From the NCBI GenBank assembly GCA_021464415.1, contig JAKCWG010000894.1, positions 1 through 64,000 on the forward strand: DNA of 64,000 nucleotides, written 5' to 3'. A program made the position numbers and the translations under genes. Of the stretch, positions 12,401 to 21,651 are shown piece by piece; the first letter of the stretch is position 1, and each line of letters opens with the position of its first letter. The notes beneath the pieces are model-generated. The model saw nothing but the letters and a program-made list of their open reading frames with translations, was not told the DNA's origin and made no database searches. The stretch is from Lonicera japonica. Its lineage: Eukaryota; Streptophyta; Magnoliopsida; Dipsacales; Caprifoliaceae.

Positions 12401-15400
12401 CGAGTGTGAGAACAATCATATTGAACAGGCCTAAGCAACTAAATGCCCTTTCATCTCAAATGGTATGATGATGATTATTTGATGAAATACCTTGAGTTTC
12501 ACCTCTCGTACTCTATTGGGTATTGTAACATATTTCAAGTTTTCAACTATTTATGCACGATTTTATCACTCTCTCAGACTGTCACTCAGGCTATTTTTAA
12601 TTATCATAGTCCTGGTATCTTAATGAGGTTAGTTATCAAAATCTCAGTAGGAAATTTCATGAGAAAAGTCAAGTTGTCTAGTTTATAGTACATAGAGATT
12701 GGTCTCTACCGATTTATTCCATGTTGTTAATACTAAGCCAATTAACTATTTTGTTGGCCTATTTCCCCTTGGGAAGAATTCCATTGGTTGACATCTACTA
12801 TGTCCATGCAGCTCAGCCAATGGCCATACCTAAGATTGATCTAACCAATGTTGCGGAGAATAGGTGCAATGTTGGATCATGGGACATCATTTATTCTTGA
12901 CCGAGAGAACCCTTCTTTTTTGGTTGGTTTACAATGTAAATAAAATAGTACATATTGGGGAGTGGGCTTTGTTTCTGGTTTTCTTGTTGCCGTGTCCCCT
13001 GGAACCAAAAGAACCCTTAGTTACAAATAGAAGGAAGTGGAATAAGAGACCACAGATCTGGTGAAATACAGGCTTTATGATGAGAATCACAGAGAGAGTG
13101 TGGTTAGTGTGTCACTAGGTCAGTGGAGGAACCCATAGGAAGGGGAACAAGCTGCCGTATTCACAAAAATTGAATACAAAGATCTTGATAATATTATTGC
13201 TTCCGTTCTAATTGAGTTGCATATGTCCTCTACTTCTAATTATCTTCCTTTAGATGATCCCATATTTCATTGGCAGTTAGTAGGGCACCTAGTATATGTG
13301 GTTGTCAATCGACTCGGAATTGCTTATGTTTTGCATTTTGTAAGCCAGTATATTTATGTTCTCAGACTACTAATGGGATTGCTCTGGCCTTGTGATACGT
13401 TTTTTGGAATTATTTTCAAAGTTTTCATTTTCCTCTCCTACGTCTTTTTGGGGTTTCTTGATTTTCTGATGCTGATTGAGATGGTCTCATTTCTTATTGT
13501 AAAGATGACTTGAACAATGCAGTGGACAACTGCAAACGTATGAGTAGGCAATGACAAATGTGTTGGCATGAAGGAGCCTCCATAGTTATTTACTTCAGCT
13601 GATGGCATTTTGACCTAGTTAGTGTATCAATAAAGCAAATGCTTAGCTAATTTCGGAATTGGAAATGAACCACAATAAAACCTAGGTTATATATACTTAG
13701 GATATTTAATAACTGGTGAGGGGTCCACCAGTCAAGTTCCAAAATTCTACCCGCCTCCCCCCTGCCATCCTTTAGGGAATGGGGCATTAGTTTCCTCGAT
13801 TTTGAATACGAAACCCATGCTTGTTCCATATGGATTGGAGTGGAGATCATATCAACTTGGTCCATCGCCATCCTAGACGCTAGCTTGTTTCTTTAGTTAC
13901 CTTTAGTGCCTTTTATCAAGACTAGGACTAGGATGCTTGAATATTTTTTTGGTCTTAGTAGACCATTCATGCAATTGTTGTTTTGGAAGTTTGATCTTAT
14001 CCTGTTCAAATGTTAAGGGTGATTGTGAAATTGGAGGTGGACCTTGATATGCTGCAATATAGTACATCTTTTGTCAATATAATAACAAGAACATATATCT
14101 AGTTATGAGAAACAAAATTAAAGATAAAAAAAAAACTGAAAGTCTTGATATTTAAGATTCACATTTTTATGTCTTCTTTGATGTCATCATTTCCAGTATA
14201 TATATAATTACATATATTCCATTTATTTGCTTGCCGAGCATACCTGCTAAAAGACAGCATACAGTCTTCTACATGGTAGATCTGTCATTTTGTGCACTAT
14301 CATGTTCCTTAAAACTCTGCAAACCATGATACCATGTTTAACTTGGAGATGGCTTTTATTCCATGATTCTGATTGAAGTAACCATCTTGCAGAGAAGGAG
14401 TTTAATAATTCTCTTAAACCCCCCTTTTTTTGTAGATATCTCGGTTATTGGAACTATTTCTTGCCTATGAGGAAGATCATAATGTGACGCTAATAATTTT
14501 AAAGGTACTTTCTTCTCAAGACGCAATAATCTTGCTCAATTGACCTGTCTGAAAAGCTGAAGTAATTACTGTTGTTGGAGTCTGAAGATATGTAATTTGG
14601 GCAACACCTTTGTAACATGTAATCCTTAGTTTTTATATAAGAGCACTAATGTTCAATTATCTTTTCGCTGATGAATCATTTTCACAAAGAAAACAAAAGC
14701 AGTTGAAAAGAATAAAAAATCACATTCAAGAAAGGATGAAAAGTTTGCCAAGTTGATGGCACCCTTCGCATAAATGGATTTATATTAACTTTGCCCACAT
14801 TTTATGTGCAAAATTAGACTTAGCCCCCTGATTTCATAACTGTTATACTTTTTCCCCTACATGCTGGAGAATCTCAAAGAATTACGTAAAAACAGGGCAT
14901 TAAGCCAAAGGATTACATTAAAACCATTTTTATGTAATTCTTTGAGATTCCCAGGCATCCAGGAGGCAGTGTTGTAATGATTATGAAAACTTGGGTTGAG
15001 TCTAATTTTCCATCAAGAACAGGGGGCAAAGTAAAAAAATTCCAGCATTAATTGGATAACCTCTTGATGGGTGGCATCCTTATGGGGTTGCTGCCTTTAG
15101 GCTTTACCACATGAAGGTGTTCACATGATTGTTGACATGGCAGATTTCTTGATTTAATGTCAATGTAAACTGCACTGCTATAACTAGAATTATACTTAGG
15201 CTTTTTGCAGCCTCTTTTTGTCATATTTAAAATATTGTGTACAGCTCCTCGGGCTTTTCACCTTTCTGACTTGCATGTTAATTTTGGATTTTATGGTTGT
15301 AGGGAAAAGGAAGAGCTTTCTGTGCTGGTGGCGATGTTGCAGCTGTAGTCTGTGATATTAAGGAAGGTAGAGACTCGTTTCTTGCATTTCATATGTGTGT

Positions 15401-18400
15401 ATATATTCTTCTAGAAAAGAGAAATTATTATTGATAGAAAAATGGAGACACATAGAATGGAGGATTAGATGTTTACTGAAGAAAAATAAACTAGAAAAAC
15501 CCCAAATTCAAAACAGCGTACATCAGTGAATAACTGCACTCTAATCACTGGCAAAATTTGAAAGAGGGATGCTGCTGAAACCAGTTGAGTTGAAGTTGAA
15601 CAAATATTTTTATATTTGTTCTATTGACTAGATCTTTTGCTCTAACATACTAGTATACTACTTTGCTATTGATGTTGGTTTTATTTTTTCCCTTCTTTTT
15701 TGGTTCACTTGTTGCATTTTATTTTCCTCTTTAAATCTTCTGATTCAGTTCACTTTCTTTTATTAAGTTTTGAGAAGCCCGTCAGGATCTTCCATTCAGA
15801 AGATGCCCAGATTATTCAAACATGAATTACTTTCATGTGCAAGATTTGAAGATCATAATAACATAGTTATTGATTGATGCTTACTTGTGTGCACCGGGTA
15901 ATTGGAAATTAGGTGCAAAATATTTCTGGAAGGAATTCATCTTGAACTATGTGATGGCAACATACAGCAAGCCCCAGGTGACTCAACCTAGAAATAGGTT
16001 CATTTTTTTTTCCTATTATCATCAACATTTGCATAAAAGGTATTAGTGATGAAGTTTTTTTTAACCTTTTCATTTAGAAGTATTCACACGATTGTAATAA
16101 TTGATAGCAAACTTGATTGAAGGTTTCTATTCTTTATGGAATTGTCATGGGAGGCGGAGCTGGTGCTTCAATACATGGTAGATTCCGAGTTGCAACAGAG
16201 AATTCGGTATTTGTCTCTGCCCCCTTAATCTCAATTTTGAAGTACTTTTTCTTTGGTAGGAAACAAAATTCATCACTAATCAAAAGGTACTTGTATTGGA
16301 AGACTTACACCTTTGGTTTGTCTTTCTAAAACCTTTCAACCTTAACCATAATGGCCTAGTTAAGTTCCCAATGCGAAACTCCGTCAAGATAGCCCAAACT
16401 AAATTAAGAAAATACCCCTAGCATATAAAACATAAAGTTTTATTGTCTTTTCTCCTTATTCTTGATGTGAAGTTAGACTTGGCCCTTGTTTTTGATAATC
16501 CTTAGACTTTCCCACTTTATGTGGGATATCCCAATGAATTATGTAAAATTGGGGAATCGTCTTCTTTACGTAATCTTTACCCCTTCTTTTCATGTCATAT
16601 ATTTAGACATACACAGGGAGAGCTGGGTAAGTCTAATATTGTAGTAACTACTAAGAATAGGGGTAAAGTTAAAATTAGGCCAAAACATAATTCAGCAATA
16701 AAACTTGAACATAATCTTTCTTTTAAGCAAGTCTTGTGAAAGAACAATATTGGCTTGAGGGACTGGCATTTGCCCTTTTGTTAGTAACATCGTTTTTTCC
16801 TTAATTACAAGCCTACAACAACAACAACAACAACAACAACAAGCCTTTATCCCACTAGGTGGGGTCGGCTACATGGATCAAACGACGCCATAGTGGCCTG
16901 TCGTGAATCATATCTTTAGTGAAACCATTTGCCTCTAAATCCTTCTTAATAGTTTCACCTATAGTTTTTCTCGGTCTTCCTCTGCCTCTAACAATTAGGC
17001 TTCCCTCCATATGATCAACTCTCCTTACCACGGCATCTACTGGTCTCCTCCCTACATGCCCAAACCATCTAAGTCGAGATTCAACCATCTTTTCTGTAAT
17101 AGGTGCCACCCCAACTCCCTCTCTGATGGTATCATTCCTGATCCTATCTTTCCTATTTTTTCCACTCATCCATCTCAACATTCTCATCTCAGCTACATTA
17201 AGTTTATTCTCGTGTTGGCTTTTGACCGCCCAACACTCAGTCCCATACAACATCGCTGGTCTAACCGCAGTAAGATAGAATTTTCCTTTTAACTTGAGTG
17301 GTACTTTTTTATCACATAACACACCCGAAGCTTTCCTCCATTTCAACCACCCTGCTTGAATCCGGTGGTTTACATCTCCCTCTATCTCCCCATCTTCTTG
17401 TATAATGGATCCAAGATACTTAAACCGAGTGACTTGTGGTATGACATTGTCCCCAACTTTTACCTCTAAGTTAGGAGTGCTCCGCCTTTTACTGAACTTG
17501 CATTCCATATATTTTGTCTTACTTCTGCTTAAACGAAAGCCATGCGCTTCTAAAGTTTGTCTCCAAGTTTCCACCTTCCCATTTAGCTCTTCTCTGGACT
17601 CACCCACTAGGACAATATCATCTGCAAATAGCATACATCGCGGTGCTGGCTCTTGAATGTGTTCCGTGAGTACATCCAAGACCAAGGTAAACAGATAAGG
17701 GCTCAAAGCTGACCCTTGGTGTAGTCCTACAGTTATAGGAAAATCTTTAGTGGACCCACTATGTGTTCTCACACTAGTCTTAGCTCCCTCATACATGTCC
17801 TTGATAACACGAATATAGGCAATCCTAACCCCTTTCTTCTCTAGGGCTTTCCACAAAATCTCTCTTGGTACCCTATCGTATGCCTTCTCCAAGTCAATGA
17901 AAACCATGTGTAGGTCCTTTTGATCCCTCCAATAATGCTCCATCAAACGCCGCAACAAGTAAATTGCTTCCATGGTCGACCTTCCGGGCATAAAACCAAA
18001 TTGATTATCTAAAATGCTGGTTTCCTTTCTTAGTCTCCGCTCAATCACCCTTTCCCATAACTTCATAGTATGACTCATGAGTTTAATCCCCCTGTAATTG
18101 GCGCAATTTTGTATATCCCCCTTATTCTTATAAATCGGGATTAGGGTGCTTCTCCTCCAATCTTCCGGCATCTTCTTTGATCTCAATATCTCGTTGAAAA
18201 ACCTTGTGAGCCAACCAATGCCTTTATCAGCTAAACCCTTCCAAACCTCAATAGGTATACTATCTGGCCCAACTGCTCTACCACTATCCATTCGTTTCAA
18301 TGCTTCTTTCACTTCCTTTTCTTGAATTCTGCGATAAAAGGTGAAATTTTGGTCATCCTCTCGCATGTCCAGCTCATCTCCACATGCTAGAATCTCATAA

Positions 18401-21400
18401 CATTCATTAAATAATTTGTGAAAATAATTCTTCCATCTCTCTTGTATGTCTTGTTCCTTAACCAAAACTTTACCTTCTTCGTCCTTAATGCATCTCACTT
18501 GATCCAAGTCTTTTGTCTTCCTCTCACGACCCTTAGCCAGTCGGTAAATAGCTTTTTCCCCATCTTTTGTGCCTAAAGATTGGTATAATCCTTCAAAAGC
18601 TTTAGTCCTCGACTCACTTACCGCCTTCTTGGTCTCTTTCTTTGCTTCTTTGTAAGATTCCCAATTTTCCGCATTCTTACATAAAGACCAAGCTTTAAAG
18701 CATTTCCTTTTTACCTTAACTTTATCTTGTACACTATCATCCCACCACTAAGATTCTTTATCCCTAGGTCCACATCCTCTTGATTCACCGAGCGTCTCTA
18801 TAGCTATCTTCCTGATCCCCTCGGCCGCCTTGTCCCACATATCATTTGCGCTTCCGTTTGCCTCCCAAAACCCTCCCTCCAGCACCTTGTGTTGAAAGAT
18901 CCTTTGTTTTTCACCCTTCAAATGCCACCATCTAATCCTTGAAACCTTACCTTGGCCCCTTCTCTTACCTTTCCCCTTAACTCGTATATCCATCACAAGG
19001 ACTCTATGTTGGGTAGTCAAGCTCTCTCCAGGTATGACTTTACAGTCCAAACAACTCTTTCTATCTCCTTTCCTAAAGAGGAAGAAATCTATCTGAGAGC
19101 ATGTTGCCCCACTCTTATATGTGATGAGATGCCCTTCCCGCTTCTTAAAACATGTATTGGCAACCGTAAGATCATAAGCAGACGAGAAATCAAGGATAGA
19201 TTTTCCCTCTGATACAAAAAATTCTTTTTCTTCCTAACTCTTTGTTTTCCTATTAAAGATTAGCAATTGGTTTTTAACAAACCTAATTTTCCCGGTCAAC
19301 ATGTAATGTATATTTGTTGTTTCTTTCTTTTTGCAGGTTTTTGCAATGCCAGAAACGGCTTTGGGACTCTTCCCTGATGTAGGGGCCTCTTATTACTTAT
19401 CAAGACTCCCTGGATTCTTCGGTAATGCCACTTACATCTTCATCTGCGTAAGTGTTTGTTTCTTATGTTACTGTGGTTATATTTGCTCTCTTTTTTATTT
19501 TATTTTTTGGAAGCAAACCAGAAGCAAGGGCATTAACTCAAATCAGTACCCAGAACAAGAAGCCAGCCCAGGACATCCAGACCCCCAGATTGACACAAAG
19601 AACTAGACATTGCAAAAGACGCTAAAGAGTGCCCCATAGCATTAGAAGAAGACGTAAGACTATAAGAACAACGCACACCCCCAGGGAGGCTACAATATCA
19701 AGGAAATCAAGGCTAGACCAACGTTACCTGATTTGCAGGACACTTCGGTACATGGTACGGGTACGGGCTATAGTACCTAGCTTGGTACATGGTGCGGTGG
19801 GGGTAGGCTGACTTGGAACGTTATTTCGGGTTGCGTACGCACCAGTTATCATCTCTACTATACAAATATGTATTAAGTAAAATGGAATTCTTGATTTATC
19901 TGATATATATATATATATATATTTGTTATGTATATTGGTACATATAAAATATGCGTCTTTTGTTGGTTGAATAGGGGGTTGCTGGGGTTGGCATTTTGGG
20001 TGGCAAATGCACCTTGTTTAGGATCAACACCCTAACTTGCAATCTGTAGGGGGGTCCAAGACTTAGACAATACTAATGTAGACACCCGCATCTGCAAGAG
20101 GGGACCCTGACCTCACCATGTTAACCTTTCGATCTGAGTCACCATTAATTTTCGACACTATCCACCTAGAATCCCATGCAAATTTACTAGCTCCCCTGCA
20201 TGGTTCCAAATAACTAAGCTAATTCCCGACCCATTATCGAATGGGTCACAACCCACATCAGCATCCAACTCAAAACAAGTATTTGTTTTTAAGTTGCATC
20301 TCTAACTTCAAGACGTAGGTCTTGGATCTTGGTGATACTTAAATTTTTTACTCTTCTTACACATCTTTTGCAGGAGAATATGTTGGGATTGTTGGTGCTA
20401 GGTTGGATGGTGCTGAGATGCTTGCATGTGGCCTTGCGACTCACTTTGTGCCCGCAGAGGTATTAATTCTATCCAAATTTGTTATATATTTACGTGATTA
20501 TTGTTCAAAGGTGCAAATAATGAACAAGACTTATAACTCGCTTGGTTTAGTAAGCAATATAGTTATGTCTGTAGCATATCTGCATTGTTTTGTCACACTA
20601 AGAGGCTTGAGATGTATATTATGGCTGTTTAATTCGGGTGAAAATTTTTCTACTCAAACAAAAACAGCTCCTTGGTGTGGTTCAAGCTGTTCCTATGACT
20701 CTTACGGCTTGTTTTCGAGTTTTAGAAAAGGAATTGGCATTTTAGATTCCAAGGAATAACTTAAGGGGCTTGTTTGAACGATTACTTTTTTTTTTTTTTG
20801 ATACGAGCGATGATTCCACGACACAATCTTTTTGACACAAGCCATGGTTTCACAATCACCACAAAAAAGGGTAGATACACCACCACCGCCACAAGGGGTG
20901 GACACAAGAAAGGGTTCGATACTCACGTAGTCACGTTCATGTGGATCAAACTCATGACCTCCTTCTTTCGAGGACAAGGAGGATGCCAACAAGCTTGTTT
21001 GAACGATAATTTAGGATTCCAAGAACAAACCAAAGAACAAGCCTTTAAGTAATCTTTCCTTTCCTAAAACTCGAACCAAATGAGCCCTAAAGTTAATTTT
21101 TCCCTTTCCTTTCCTTAATTGAACTTAAGTTTGCAAACTGACCATGTATATCCTAGTTTACTTTGATGACCCCATCAAGACTTTTGCCTGCCCATTACCT
21201 TGATCAAGGGCATACAAAATTATTATTTAATCTAGAACGATCAAATAATGACCGTGTAACTCTAGTTATCATAAATAATTAATATTTAAGCTGCTATTTT
21301 ATGAACAGAGACTATCAATGTTAGAAGAGGCACTAAACAAGGTAGACTCGAGTGATCCCACAGTTATTTCTGGCATTATTAGTGAATTCTCTCAGTATCC

Positions 21401-21614
21401 TAATTTGAAAGAGAAGAGTGCTTATTACCGGTGAGTTTCTTTCTAACCTTATTGTTTTTCTTTTTATTATTATTTTCCCTTCTAATTTGGGCAGGGGCAT
21501 GTTTATTCAGTTATTATTGTGGATTTTTGTGTTAGTCTATCTACTATCTATTATCTATCTACAAACATACATGATACATATATATATATACAGAGCCACT
21601 ATAAAGCGAGACAT

Positions 21615-21651
<37 letters not shown>

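Larger units (their letters stand above)
16811..19212 (-). mobile_element. RTE-clade LINE, 5'-truncated, antisense in CHY1 intron 6
   Basis: On the minus strand a near-continuous frame runs from the end of the endonuclease domain to the terminator and then a (TTG)n tail (CAA repeats on the plus strand, 16,816-16,842). Plant RTE LINEs typically end in such a TTG tail. Only one in-frame stop interrupts 2.35 kb, so the insertion is fairly young. Upstream endonuclease sequence is absent, so the copy is 5'-truncated at about 19,212. No clear target-site duplication was seen. Confidence 0.88.

Noticed and set aside
17011..17656. Plus-strand ORFs of 83-93 codons over the RTE element
   Set aside because: They are antisense shadows of the reverse-transcriptase frame.
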